Positions 45,951-54,343 of a stretch of DNA of 64,000 bases are shown piece after piece. Location of the stretch: the NCBI GenBank assembly GCA_910585405.1, contig CAJUDO010000017.1:1-64000 (forward strand). The letters are read 5' to 3'. Numbering within the stretch: position 1 is the first letter of the stretch; the number at the start of each line of letters is the position of its first letter. Under the pieces are notes generated by a model, which had not been told where the DNA came from, made no database searches, and saw only the letters and a list, made by a program, of their open reading frames with translations. This DNA comes from an uncultured Peptococcaceae bacterium (GTDB taxonomy: Bacteria > Bacillota > Peptococcia > Peptococcales > Peptococcaceae). A program made the translations under genes and the position numbers.

Positions 45951-46676
45951 ATGGAGGCCGTTTCGGTTTGTCAATTGAAAAACGTGACAAAAGAATATAC
46001 CAATGTGCATGGCTCGCAGCAGATTTTTTCCGATTTAACCCTGGAGTTGCCTTTGGAGGGAATTACGGTATTGGTGGGCCGCAGCGGATGTGGCAAGACA
46101 ACCTTGCTGCGGTTGCTATCTGATTTGGAGAAGCCTGATGTCGGTGAGATTTCTTTTACGAGGATGGGGAAAGGATATCAACCCAAGGTAGGCATGGTGT
46201 TTCAGGAGAGCCGTTTGCTGCCGTGGTTAACTGTGGCGGAGAATATCATGCTGTCACGCAGTCGCTGGCAGGAGGCTGATGTGCTACCTTTTTTGGATAT
46301 GGTGGGATTGGAGCATAGTGCACTGCATATGAAGCCTGCATCGTTGTCCGGTGGAATGGCGCATCGGGTAGCTATCGCCCGCGCGTTGGTGTATGCGCCT
46401 GATTTGTTGCTGATGGATGAGCCTTTTGCTGCCTTGGACTATTTCACCCGTATGGCGCTGCAGCAAAAAGTGATTGAAATTCAGCAGCAAACGAACACTG
46501 CTGTTATTTTTGTGACTCATAATGTGGATGAAGCCTTGCTTCTTGCAAAGCGAATTCTAGTGCTGAAAAAAGGAGAAGCGCCAATTGCGTTTCCCTTGAC
46601 GGAAACCTATCCCCGGCATTTGGAGCAGCCCGCGTTGGTGCAGTGTAGGCAGGATATTTTGCGCTTCTTGCTGTAA
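45951..46676 (+). CDS. ABC transporter ATP-binding protein (nitrate/sulfonate/taurine type)
   Basis: The 241-residue ATPase has Walker A GRSGCGKTT, Q-loop GMVFQESRLLPWLTVAENI, signature LSGGMAHRVAIARALV and Walker B LLLMDEPFAALDYFTR. SsuB/TauB-type proteins share the ESRLLPWLTV segment. No permease or binding protein is adjacent, so it is an orphan whose partners are elsewhere or lost. ATG follows AAAGGAGG. Confidence 0.88.
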   Translation: MEAVSVCQLKNVTKEYTNVHGSQQIFSDLTLELPLEGITVLVGRSGCGKTTLLRLLSDLEKPDVGEISFTRMGKGYQPKVGMVFQESRLLPWLTVAENIMLSRSRWQEADVLPFLDMVGLEHSALHMKPASLSGGMAHRVAIARALVYAPDLLLMDEPFAALDYFTRMALQQKVIEIQQQTNTAVIFVTHNVDEALLLAKRILVLKKGEAPIAFPLTETYPRHLEQPALVQCRQDILRFLL

Positions 46677-46712
46677 TGCACAGAATGCATTCTGCGAAGG
46701 AGTTGAAAAAAT

Positions 46713-47078
46713 ATGTTTTATGTAGGGCTATTTACCATTGTTTTGATACCGGCCCTTATGCTGCTGTTTGGCTGGCTGCTTGCAGCTCCCGGCAACACCG
46801 TCGGCAAGCCCAATCATCTTTTTGGCTATCGCACAAAAGCTTCTATGCGTAGTCAGCAGACATGGGAATTTGCCAACCGTTATTGCGGCAGGCTGTGGAT
46901 GAAGTGGAGTATACCCATATTGGCCGTATCTCTGGCTGTCTTTTTTCTGTTGGACGCCTCTGAAACAGCCATCACTGTGATTCCTCTGGGACAGTTGATT
47001 CCAATGTTTATCACGATTTGGCTTACTGAGCAGGCAATCAAACAGGAATTTGATCAAAATGGCAGCCGCCGTTCATAA
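46713..47078 (+). CDS. SdpI family membrane protein, copy 1
   Basis: The 121-residue protein has three to four hydrophobic segments and the SdpI-type core YRTKASMRSQQTWEFANRYCGRLWMKWS. SdpI of Bacillus is the immunity protein and signal transducer for the SdpC toxin; many SdpI-like proteins lack a known ligand. It sits 45 bp before a paralogue. Confidence 0.8.
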   Translation: MFYVGLFTIVLIPALMLLFGWLLAAPGNTVGKPNHLFGYRTKASMRSQQTWEFANRYCGRLWMKWSIPILAVSLAVFFLLDASETAITVIPLGQLIPMFITIWLTEQAIKQEFDQNGSRRS

Positions 47079-47123
47079 TGGAGAGGAAAGATTTAGATTT
47101 GTTGTTGTGAAAGGAAAATTTCT

Positions 47124-47570
47124 GTGAAACAAAATGTGATATTTATAGTGGCAGGGATTGTTGTGACGGTGATATCCTTTCTATTGGATAATATTTTTTC
47201 TTTGCTGCTGGTGCTGCCGGTTTTAATGTTTGTGACCGGAAAGCTGGTCTCTAGTGCTGCTGTATTGCGGGAAAAACCGGGGGACAATACGGAAGCGTAT
47301 TTTTGGAATGTGGGGTACAAAACGGGCGGTTCCATGCGAAGTCAGGAAACATGGGAATTTGCCAACACATATTACGGTAAACTATGTGTGCGTTGGAGTA
47401 TGCCTATGCTGGTACTGTCAGAGGGTATTATGTTCCTCTTTCAACGATATGCATGGACCTTAGGTATTTTGTTTGCTGTACAGATTGTTCTGTTTCTCTC
47501 TCCCATTTTGGTTGTGGAGAGTGCTATTGACAAAAGGTTTGACCGGCAGGGCAACCGCCGTGAACAATAA
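47124..47570 (+). CDS. SdpI family membrane protein, copy 2
   Basis: The 148-residue protein repeats the copy-1 core (YKTGGSMRSQETWEFANTYYGKLCVRWS) with an extra N-terminal helix. It begins at GTG after an AAAGGA-like site. Tandem, diverged SdpI genes suggest gene duplication. No SdpA/B/C genes are near. Confidence 0.8.
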   Translation: MKQNVIFIVAGIVVTVISFLLDNIFSLLLVLPVLMFVTGKLVSSAAVLREKPGDNTEAYFWNVGYKTGGSMRSQETWEFANTYYGKLCVRWSMPMLVLSEGIMFLFQRYAWTLGILFAVQIVLFLSPILVVESAIDKRFDRQGNRREQ

Positions 47571-47595
47571 ATAATTATTTTTAGGAGGTATAAGG

Positions 47596-47964
47596 ATGCA
47601 GTTTACCTTTGCGCATTATAATTATAATGTATTGGATTTGGAGAAATCTTTGGCCTTTTACAAAGAGGCGCTGGGATTGGAGGAAGTACGCCGCAAGGAG
47701 GCTGAGGACGGCAGCTTTATCATTGTGTTTTTGGGTGATGGGAAAACTGGTTTTAAACTGGAATTGACCTGGCTGCGTGATTGGGAACGTCCGTACAATT
47801 TGGGGGATAACGAGGTGCATTTGGCATTTCAGGTAGAAGATTTTGCTGCTGCTCACGCCAAACATCAAGAAATGGGATGCATTTGTTTTGAAAATAAGGC
47901 TATGGGCATCTATTTTATCAACGACCCTGACGGGTACTGGTTAGAAATTGTGCCGATGAAATAG
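47596..47964 (+). CDS. Glyoxalase/VOC family protein (lactoylglutathione-lyase-like)
   Basis: The 122-residue single VOC protein has the pattern HYNYNVLDLEKSLAFYKEALGL, the FKLEL segment, NEVHLAFQVEDF and DPDGYWLEIVP. These supply the His/Glu/His/Glu metal ligands of glyoxalase I type enzymes. It may detoxify methylglyoxal or act on another aldehyde adduct. Start ATG has TAGGAGG nearby. Confidence 0.88.
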   Translation: MQFTFAHYNYNVLDLEKSLAFYKEALGLEEVRRKEAEDGSFIIVFLGDGKTGFKLELTWLRDWERPYNLGDNEVHLAFQVEDFAAAHAKHQEMGCICFENKAMGIYFINDPDGYWLEIVPMK

Positions 47965-48002
47965 GAATAAGGCTGCTTTTTATCTTTCTGCACAATCCAA
48001 CG

Positions 48003-48037
48003 TGACTGCGGAAAGAGAAAGGGCAGTCTGTTTTTTT
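48003..48037 (+). terminator. Terminator after the VOC gene
   Basis: GACTGC pairs with GCAGTC around GGAAAGAGAAAGG, followed by a T7 run. Confidence 0.75.
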
Positions 48038-48114
48038 ATTATTTTAGATGATATACTTTACAAACTTTTAAGGCTTTACGGAATGAACTTTGCAGATAGA
48101 AGTTTTTTGAGAGG

Positions 48115-48825
48115 TTATTCGCTTATTTGTCGATTTATATTTTTCTCAAAAGTGATACTCCAACGTTCTATATTTCGGGTCAGCAATTCTTCCGCAGCGG
48201 AAATCTTTTCTGCTACATCTTTTGAAAAATTATCACTGCCCAGATTTCCGGTCAGGTTATTACAGAGGGAATCGTTTAGCTGGATTTTCCAAGTATCGTC
48301 CGTTTTTTTCAAGACGATAGATACTTCCACCGCGAAACTGTCTTCACAGTTTTGCAGATAGGGGAGCAGGACTTCCGGACTTCTGATGGCTTCTTTGGTG
48401 CTGTCATGAATTAGGCTTTTCAAGCTTTTGTTTTCATCAATATTATCGCTGATTTTTGTAATTAAGTCCGTCACAAAAATTCCCATAGTATTGGAAAAAT
48501 CTTTGTTGTGGATAGTGACATTGGCTGTGGCAGTATCTCCTTCTATTTGGACTTCATGAATCTCCCAGGAGAGATCTTCTACAACTGCTTCGGCCAGAGA
48601 ATAATAAGCGTTGTCAGAAGGACGGCGGGATAAATCGCTGAATAGGTGACAACCTTCTGATTTGTTGTTGGTGTATGTGTTAAAGGTAGTCATATCTAGT
48701 TCTTTTAATGCAGTGAAAGCTGCGTTGATGGTTTCTTCCGGTGTTTGCGCCGAGTGCTTTGGCGCACTGCCGCAGCCCATCAACAGTAATGTACATATTA
48801 AAGATAAACCGATAATCCGTTTCAT
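48115..48825 (-). CDS. Hypothetical lipoprotein
   Basis: The 236-residue protein has an N-terminal signal with lipobox LLMGCGS (cysteine about 18). An extracytoplasmic alpha/beta domain follows, starting PEETINAAFTALKELDMTTFN. The domain pattern resembles DUF5105/DUF4878-type lipoproteins of Bacillota, but this is only a resemblance. It is transcribed alone on the minus strand. Confidence 0.7.
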   Translation of the reverse strand: MKRIIGLSLICTLLLMGCGSAPKHSAQTPEETINAAFTALKELDMTTFNTYTNNKSEGCHLFSDLSRRPSDNAYYSLAEAVVEDLSWEIHEVQIEGDTATANVTIHNKDFSNTMGIFVTDLITKISDNIDENKSLKSLIHDSTKEAIRSPEVLLPYLQNCEDSFAVEVSIVLKKTDDTWKIQLNDSLCNNLTGNLGSDNFSKDVAEKISAAEELLTRNIERWSITFEKNINRQISE

Positions 48826-49030
48826 ACAATGACTCCCTTTCTGTGTGCCGAAACATCACAGCAAAAAAATTCTTTTTATATTATAACAGAAATCTGCGTG
48901 GAAGAAAATTTGTTTTGATAAAAAAAGTATAAAGATATTGTGAAGATTGAGTGGTTTTACGTTTTGATTGTAAATTTTGTTTCATTGTGGTAGAATTTAG
49001 TGCAGAAGATATCCATGAGGAGGAGAGTGT

Positions 49031-49906
49031 ATGAAGAAAAAGTTGCCATTTTTGTTGGGCGCGATTGTTTTCTGCTGCGTTTTGGCGATAATTTTTGCGT
49101 TACTGTTTGGCAATCCACTGATGGCTTGGCATAATCATCAGCTGCAGGCTGCGCTACGGGACTTGCCGGAGGGTACAGTGACATTGGAGGAAGCAGTGCC
49201 CTTTGAGTGGGATGTGTTGTATAGTTTTGATCCTTACACATCGCGTGAAGAAATGGAAAACGTGATGCACCTGAAGAGTGACGCGGTTCAGGCAGGTGTG
49301 AGTGAGGGACAGCGCAGCTTTGTCTTTACCAAAGATGATAAAGTGGTATGCAGTATGTACGGTACACCGCAAAAATTGGGCTATGATTTGTGTGCAATTC
49401 CCAGCTACACAGTGTACAGATATTCTTCTGCTGCATCACAGCAGGGACAGGATTGTTTTCTGCAAAGCGGCAGGAACGCCAAATTTGCCGTGAGCCATGA
49501 GGATGACTATGTAAAACTGGAATATCTTGCGGATCAATCTATCATGGAAGACAGAGAGGCTGATATGCAGATTTTTGAGTATCAAAATCTGCGGTTGGGA
49601 ATTACTGATGTTCGAGAAGTGCGTACAGAAGTCTGGACGGATGATATGGGGGACAGCCAGGAAAGACCTGTTTACGTCTGTGAGCCCGGTGCAGTCATTA
49701 TGGTATTGCATGCTGACATGGAGGCTGGCGCTGACGATGGGGTGTCCTATGCCCGCTGGAAAATTTATCTTTCAGATACTGCTGGCAGCTGGAATGTGAG
49801 AGTAAGTATTGTGGACGATATGGCACCGTTTGCGATTACGGAAAATACAAGAGGAATCGGCGCAGAAGATGAATATATACTGCGCTTTGAGATGGTGGAA
49901 GAATAA
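49031..49906 (+). CDS. Hypothetical membrane-anchored extracytoplasmic protein
   Basis: The 291-residue protein has one N-terminal helix (LPFLLGAIVFCCVLAIIFALLF) and a large outside domain rich in beta segments and acidic residues. An AGGAGGAG site precedes ATG. No family is recognised. It ends at a bidirectional terminator facing the two-component cassette. Confidence 0.7.
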   Translation: MKKKLPFLLGAIVFCCVLAIIFALLFGNPLMAWHNHQLQAALRDLPEGTVTLEEAVPFEWDVLYSFDPYTSREEMENVMHLKSDAVQAGVSEGQRSFVFTKDDKVVCSMYGTPQKLGYDLCAIPSYTVYRYSSAASQQGQDCFLQSGRNAKFAVSHEDDYVKLEYLADQSIMEDREADMQIFEYQNLRLGITDVREVRTEVWTDDMGDSQERPVYVCEPGAVIMVLHADMEAGADDGVSYARWKIYLSDTAGSWNVRVSIVDDMAPFAITENTRGIGAEDEYILRFEMVEE

Positions 49907-49920
49907 GAGAAACATAAAAA

Positions 49921-49989
49921 GAGAACTGCCTTTGACGATTTTTGGCTGCGGTGTGAAAGTGCCGCAGGAATCGTTCAAGGCAGTTTTTT
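49921..49989. terminator. Large bidirectional terminator
   Basis: AACTGCCTTTGACGATT pairs with AATCGTTCAAGGCAGTT, with a second small stem CTGCGG/CCGCAG inside the loop. T6 follows on the plus strand and a T-rich run on the minus strand. It lies between convergent genes. Confidence 0.85.
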
Positions 49990-50869
49990 ATGATTTTTCG
50001 GCACAGGAAAGCAGTACCGTTGCCTGAAATTGTTTTTGCGGGATGTGATATACGAATTGACAATGCCCGCCGTATTTTTGCACATGATTCAGCACATTCT
50101 GTATGCCACAGCCGTGCTGCTCAGATGGTGTCTGTCGTTGTGGAATTCCATTTTTTATGACAGGTGCCATGTCGCAGCTGTTGGTGATGGTAATGGCGCT
50201 GTAATACTGATTCTTTTGTTCAAAGCTGCAGTAAATTTTTCGTTCTGTGCTTTGTGCCGCTGCGATGAGGGCATTATCCAACAAATTACCTAAAATCACG
50301 CACAAATCGAGATCTGCTATAGAAGATAGCGTTGTGTTAGGCTGATAATCAATTTCAAATGTGATCGTTTGTTTTTGCGCCTGTTGTAATTTATCACTGA
50401 GCAGGATATCCAATGTTTGATTTCCGGTCAATTTATGCAATGTTCCACTCTGTAAGTCGTCATAAACAGTGTGAATATATGCTTCAATTTTGTGCATCTC
50501 GTTTTGCCGTGCCAGCTGCTGTATATATGCCAAATGTTTTTTGAAATCGTGCTGGTATTGCCGTAGGGTTTGATATTTTTGCGTCATTAAGTCGATATAT
50601 TGCTGATTTTGCTCCAATTGATGCTGTAACTGCAATTTTTCCAGTGCAGCACGTTGTTTTTTAGATAATATTACATAAAACCATCCACAAAATAATGCGA
50701 CAAAAAGACAGAATATAGAAATAATAATTTTTAACTGTTGTAAGGATGAAAGGTTTATTGTATTTAATGAAAAGCCACTAAAAATAAAGTGGATAAATAC
50801 CAAGAGAGGTTCGATACTGCAAAGACAAACAAAAAGTAACCATAATGCCCAAAAATCAATTTTTTTCAT
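49988..50869 (-). CDS. GHKL-family sensor histidine kinase with short membrane domain
   Basis: The 293-residue kinase has only two N-terminal membrane segments (about 9-33 and 48-68) instead of the six of AgrC-like sensors. A coiled-coil follows, then the phospho-accepting YQHDFKKHLAYI box. The GHKL ATPase domain has LGNLLDNALIAA and GCGIQNVLNHV. It lies 8 bp downstream of the four-helix membrane protein, and upstream of both are the secreted protein and the LytTR regulator. It probably pairs with that regulator. Confidence 0.88.
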   Translation of the reverse strand: MKKIDFWALWLLFVCLCSIEPLLVFIHFIFSGFSLNTINLSSLQQLKIIISIFCLFVALFCGWFYVILSKKQRAALEKLQLQHQLEQNQQYIDLMTQKYQTLRQYQHDFKKHLAYIQQLARQNEMHKIEAYIHTVYDDLQSGTLHKLTGNQTLDILLSDKLQQAQKQTITFEIDYQPNTTLSSIADLDLCVILGNLLDNALIAAAQSTERKIYCSFEQKNQYYSAITITNSCDMAPVIKNGIPQRQTPSEQHGCGIQNVLNHVQKYGGHCQFVYHIPQKQFQATVLLSCAEKS

Positions 50870-50877
50870 TTTTACTT

Positions 50878-51327
50878 CTATTCCTTTTTTTCTAATATTT
50901 GTCGTTCAGAATAATCTGCGGCGCGATAAAACATTATCCAGACGATAAGAAAACCGATAAACGGTACAGCAGTTTTTTGAAAATATGAGCTAAAAAAGAG
51001 AGGAATCCATAGTAATAAACTACTTATAAGAATATAGCATATCATAGTACCATAATTTTTTCGATAAATTTGCGGAAAAGAGGACATTTTCAATAAATCG
51101 CCTAAAATCTGTGTAGGAATGCTTCTACTCTTCATAAAACAAAACGAGGCTATGAAAAAAGTCAGAAATGCCGTACAAAATAATAAGAATAATTGAATAG
51201 ATGTTTTTTGTAATAAAGGAAGACGGATTGCAAGTGCGATCGCTCCAAAAAACAAGAAAATAGCGGCCAAAGAAAGATTTATAAATAGAATTATGGAAGT
51301 GATAGATTTACTTTTTAAATAGCTCAT
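50878..51327 (-). CDS. Four-helix membrane protein of the LytTR cassette
   Basis: The 149-residue protein has hydrophobic segments at about 10-35, 43-65, 93-113 and 117-137, joined by a basic loop (KSRSIPTQILGDLLKMSSF). It lacks the Cys/His catalytic residues of AgrB-type peptidases. It may be the sensor partner of the short kinase, an immunity protein or an exporter part. ATG follows AGGAG. No family is recognised. Confidence 0.65.
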   Translation of the reverse strand: MSYLKSKSITSIILFINLSLAAIFLFFGAIALAIRLPLLQKTSIQLFLLFCTAFLTFFIASFCFMKSRSIPTQILGDLLKMSSFPQIYRKNYGTMICYILISSLLLWIPLFFSSYFQKTAVPFIGFLIVWIMFYRAADYSERQILEKKE

Positions 51328-51352
51328 AAAAAACTCCTGTAAAAAATTTGGA

Positions 51353-51404
51353 AAACTGCCATGAAACTTCTTAGAGTATAAAATGTTGTTCTATGGCAGT
51401 TTTT
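51353..51404 (-). terminator. Terminator after the secreted-protein gene
   Basis: Arms AAAACTGCCAT and ATGGCAGTTTT form a long-loop stem between the small secreted-protein gene and the membrane-protein gene. It would let the secreted protein be made in excess of the downstream sensor parts. Confidence 0.6.
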
Positions 51405-51409
51405 ATAAA

Positions 51410-51832
51410 TTAGAACGGTAATAGTTCCATAATGACTGCAACAGCAGCATTTACTACTGTCGCATTGGCATTTGGAAATACATCATAGATCGCATTGCGA
51501 ACGGCAGTTTCGACATCATCTGTGTATTGAAAATAATAATCTAATGCGGTAAGTAATTTATCGCGTATAAAGTCAGCTTTATCAGGTAATGGAAGTTTAT
51601 CCCAATAATCTGTGATGACTTTTTTTACAGCTTTTATTACATATTTAGCAGCTCCACGTTCTTCCACTTCAGGCGAAATATTTTCCTCATTACTTTCGCT
51701 AATTTCTATTTGCTCAATATAAGAGTAACTTTCCAGTGTAGATTTTGTTTCTGCAAATGCAGGAGTAGCTGCTCCAAATACAAAAGTACCTAATACAACA
51801 CTTGCTGCGACTTTTTTTGTTTTATTGTTCAA
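51410..51832 (-). CDS. Small secreted protein of the LytTR cassette (candidate signal or bacteriocin precursor)
   Basis: The 140-residue precursor begins MNNKTKKVAASVVLGTFVFG and has a clear signal peptide ending TPAFA-E (cleavage at about residue 27). An acidic stretch of about 30 residues (ending PEVEERG) is followed by an 80-residue segment of amphipathic helices ending VAVIMELLPF. TTG at 51832 is chosen because GGAGGT lies 8 bases upstream; longer frames add a non-secretory extension. The promoter carries LytTR-type repeats. Function is not known; a pheromone, bacteriocin or pore-former are possibilities. Confidence 0.75.
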   Translation of the reverse strand: MNNKTKKVAASVVLGTFVFGAATPAFAETKSTLESYSYIEQIEISESNEENISPEVEERGAAKYVIKAVKKVITDYWDKLPLPDKADFIRDKLLTALDYYFQYTDDVETAVRNAIYDVFPNANATVVNAAVAVIMELLPF

Positions 51833-51884
51833 TGAAAGATACCTCCAAAAATTTTTTTGGAGATTAGCGCCAATCTCTAATGCA

Positions 51885-51913
51885 AGTTTACGCAAAGAGT
51901 TCAAATATTGCAA
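51885..51913 (-). promoter_or_regulatory. Weak promoter of the secreted-protein gene
   Basis: On the minus strand TTGCAA and TAAACT are separated by 17 bp. The -10 box is poor, which fits an activator-dependent promoter. The LytTR repeats end four bases upstream of the -35 box. Confidence 0.65.
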
Positions 51914-51916
51914 TAG

Positions 51917-51948
51917 TTTCTGCAAAAGTGGTCAGTTTTTCTGTAAAA
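51917..51948 (-). promoter_or_regulatory. LytTR-type direct repeats, 21-bp period
   Basis: TTTCTGCAAAA (51917-51927) and TTTCTGTAAAA (51938-51948) match at 10 of 11 positions. They start exactly 21 bp apart, the two-turn spacing used by AgrA/ComE-type LytTR regulators. Confidence 0.75.
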
Positions 51949-51957
51949 ATGGCGGCA

Positions 51958-52644
51958 TTACAGGTGCATTATGTGTGCTTTGAATTGTTGATATTTGCGA
52001 CGAGACATGGGAAGCTGATGACCGCCTGTGGTAAGCAGCTTATTTTGGTCGAAAAATTTTACATGATGCGCGTTGACTAAAATTTTGTTGTATGGCGTGA
52101 GAAAATAGCTGTTCGGTAAAATGGATTCCCAATGCTGCATGGGTTCTGTGCTGTTGAAGGTGCCTTGTGTAGTCACCAGCTGTACCTTGCGGCCTGCAAT
52201 TTCTACATAAATGAGTTCGTCCAGGGCAATTTGATGGGAACCATTTGCGGTAGGAATCAGCACTGTCTCTTTTTGTTGCTGCATCGCTTGCCATGCAGTG
52301 ACATCTTTCAAAAATATATCTTCCTGTATAGGTTTAAATCGATAGCGAAAGGCTTGTACCTCGTAGCCGGTTTCCAAATAATCATCATAATTGGTCAAAA
52401 AGATGACGGAAGCTGTGCAGCCTGTCGCACGTAGCTTTTCTGCTGTTTCTATACCGTTTAACTGCGGCATTTCAATATCCAGGTAAATACAGTCAAAGGC
52501 GGTTGCTTTGGCAGCTTGCAGCAGTTCCAATCCGCTGCTGAAACAATGTAACTGATAGGATTCTGTCCCAAAATGTTTTTGCCATAGTGTAACCAGTTCC
52601 TGCTGTACTGTTTGTTCATCATCACAGATAGCAATATGCCGCAT
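51958..52644 (-). CDS. LytTR-family response regulator
   Basis: The 228-residue regulator has a receiver domain (AICDDEQTVQQEL, phospho-acceptor Asp in CIYLDIEMPQLNGIETAE, FLTNYDDY) and a C-terminal LytTR DNA-binding domain (ELIYVEIAGRKVQLVTTQG, FLTPYNKILVNAHHVKFF). ATG at 52644 follows GGAGGG. It is the first gene of the cassette, 125 bp before the secreted-protein gene, and that gap holds the candidate binding repeats. Confidence 0.92.
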   Translation of the reverse strand: MRHIAICDDEQTVQQELVTLWQKHFGTESYQLHCFSSGLELLQAAKATAFDCIYLDIEMPQLNGIETAEKLRATGCTASVIFLTNYDDYLETGYEVQAFRYRFKPIQEDIFLKDVTAWQAMQQQKETVLIPTANGSHQIALDELIYVEIAGRKVQLVTTQGTFNSTEPMQHWESILPNSYFLTPYNKILVNAHHVKFFDQNKLLTTGGHQLPMSRRKYQQFKAHIMHL

Positions 52645-52850
52645 AAGAAATCCCTCCAAAATGTTGTGATACCTTTTAAAATTTCAATTTATCTTCCGTA
52701 CTCAAAAAACCAATTTTATTCTTCTACCGGAATCAGATTGTTGATATAAGGAAGGCGTTGTATCAGACCCTCGATATAATAGCGATGTCGAAAGCATTCG
52801 GTGGAAGCAAAATTGTGAGCTGATGAGAAAAGAAAGATACAGTCTATAAA

Positions 52851-52886
52851 AATCAGGCCATGAACTGTGCGGTTCATGGCCTGATT
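52851..52886 (-). terminator. Terminator of the Na+-symporter gene
   Basis: AATCAGGCCATGAAC pairs perfectly with GTTCATGGCCTGATT over 15 bp, followed on the minus strand by TTTTTAT. Confidence 0.9.
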
Positions 52887-52892
52887 GCAGTG

Positions 52893-54266
52893 TCAAGCAA
52901 AGAATTTTTGCCACCAGCCTGTAATAAAGATGAACAGGATGAGAAGCGGCAGAATGTAGCTTACATAAAAACGAATGGCTTTGGGGAATTTCATACCGAC
53001 ACCGGCATCAGCTTCGGCGATAAAATTGTCCCAACCCCAGCCGTATCTACTGGTACAAAACAGTAAATATAACAAGCTGCCCAATGGCAGAAGATTATTG
53101 GATACGATAAAGTCTTCCAGGTCCTGAACAGTGGAACCAGCGCCTAGCGGCGCGAAGTCGCTCCAAATGTTAAAGCCCAACACACACGGCATGGAGAGAA
53201 TCAGAATCAAAATGACATTGAACACGACTGCTTTTTTTCTTTCCCAGCCCCACAAATCCATGGCAAAGCTGATAATATTTTCGAATACAGCAATGATGGT
53301 AGAGAGCGCTGCAAAACTCATAAAAACAAAGAACAAAGTGCCCCACAACTGACCGCCGACCATTTGATTGAATACGTTAGGCAGGGTTACAAATACTAAC
53401 CCCGGTCCCTGGCCAGCGTCGATGCCGAAGGCAAAGCAGGCGGGAATGATGGCCAGTCCTGCCAACAAGGCGACAATAGTATCCAGCGCACAGATACTTA
53501 CTGTTTCTCCTGTGAGGGAACGGTCCTTGCTGATATAGCTGCCAAAAATAGACATAGCGCCAATTCCTAAGCTTAATGTGAAGAATGCTTGCCCCATAGC
53601 GGCATAAACGACTTCTCCGATACCTGCCTCCAACATACGATGGAAATTGGGAATCAAGTAAAAGGAGATTCCTTCTTCGGCTCCAGGAAGAGTCACACTG
53701 CGCACGCACAAAGCCAACAGAATAATAAATAAACAACTCATCATGACTTTGGTGATTCGCTCTACACCATTTTGCAGACCAAGACTGCAAACAAAAAAGC
53801 CAATGAGCACAGCAACAATCATCCATGCTGTCATATACCCCGGCTGAGCCAGCATATTGCCGAATACATTTCCCACTTCCTCTGGGGAAAGACCGACAAA
53901 CTCGCCTGTGGCCATCTTGAGTACATAAGCGAGCATCCAACCGCCGACGGTGGTGTAAAACATCATCAAAAGATAGTTTCCGGCCATAGCTGCATAACCG
54001 GTCAGATGCCATTTACTGCCTTTCGGTTCCAATACGTGGAAGCTGCGTACAGCTGATTTTTGACTGGCGCGTCCTACGGCAAATTCCATTACCATAATAG
54101 GCATTCCCAGAATGACTAGAAACAGCAAATAAATTAAAACAAAGGCAGCGCCGCCGTACTGGCCAGTGATATAAGGGAAACGCCATACATTGCCTAGTCC
54201 GATAGCGCATCCCGCCGAAATGAGGATGAATCCCAAGCGAGATGAAAAGCGTTCACGTTTTTCCAT
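52893..54266 (-). CDS. Sodium-dependent transporter of the NSS/SNF family
   Basis: The 457-residue transporter has about 11-12 helices. The first contains the unwound sodium/substrate site GFILISAGCAIGLGNVWRFP, and the NSS signature GGAAFVLIYL follows. GQAFFTLSLGIGAM in the sixth helix is also typical. It imports an amino acid or related solute with Na+. ATG has AGGAG upstream. It stands alone. Confidence 0.94.
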   Translation of the reverse strand: MEKRERFSSRLGFILISAGCAIGLGNVWRFPYITGQYGGAAFVLIYLLFLVILGMPIMVMEFAVGRASQKSAVRSFHVLEPKGSKWHLTGYAAMAGNYLLMMFYTTVGGWMLAYVLKMATGEFVGLSPEEVGNVFGNMLAQPGYMTAWMIVAVLIGFFVCSLGLQNGVERITKVMMSCLFIILLALCVRSVTLPGAEEGISFYLIPNFHRMLEAGIGEVVYAAMGQAFFTLSLGIGAMSIFGSYISKDRSLTGETVSICALDTIVALLAGLAIIPACFAFGIDAGQGPGLVFVTLPNVFNQMVGGQLWGTLFFVFMSFAALSTIIAVFENIISFAMDLWGWERKKAVVFNVILILILSMPCVLGFNIWSDFAPLGAGSTVQDLEDFIVSNNLLPLGSLLYLLFCTSRYGWGWDNFIAEADAGVGMKFPKAIRFYVSYILPLLILFIFITGWWQKFFA

Positions 54267-54343
54267 GAAAATCTCCTTCTAATTACATAAAATTTTGAAT
54301 TGTGAAACAGAAATTATATTGTTACAGTTTACAGACCTTGTTT

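Noticed and set aside
46681..46694. Perfect 14-bp palindrome CAGAATGCATTCTG before the first SdpI gene
   Set aside because: Could be an operator but there is no second copy and no adjacent regulator; chance cannot be excluded.
50878..51327. Possible AgrB-type peptide processing protease
   Set aside because: The size and hydrophobicity fit loosely, but the catalytic His and Cys motifs of AgrB are not present.
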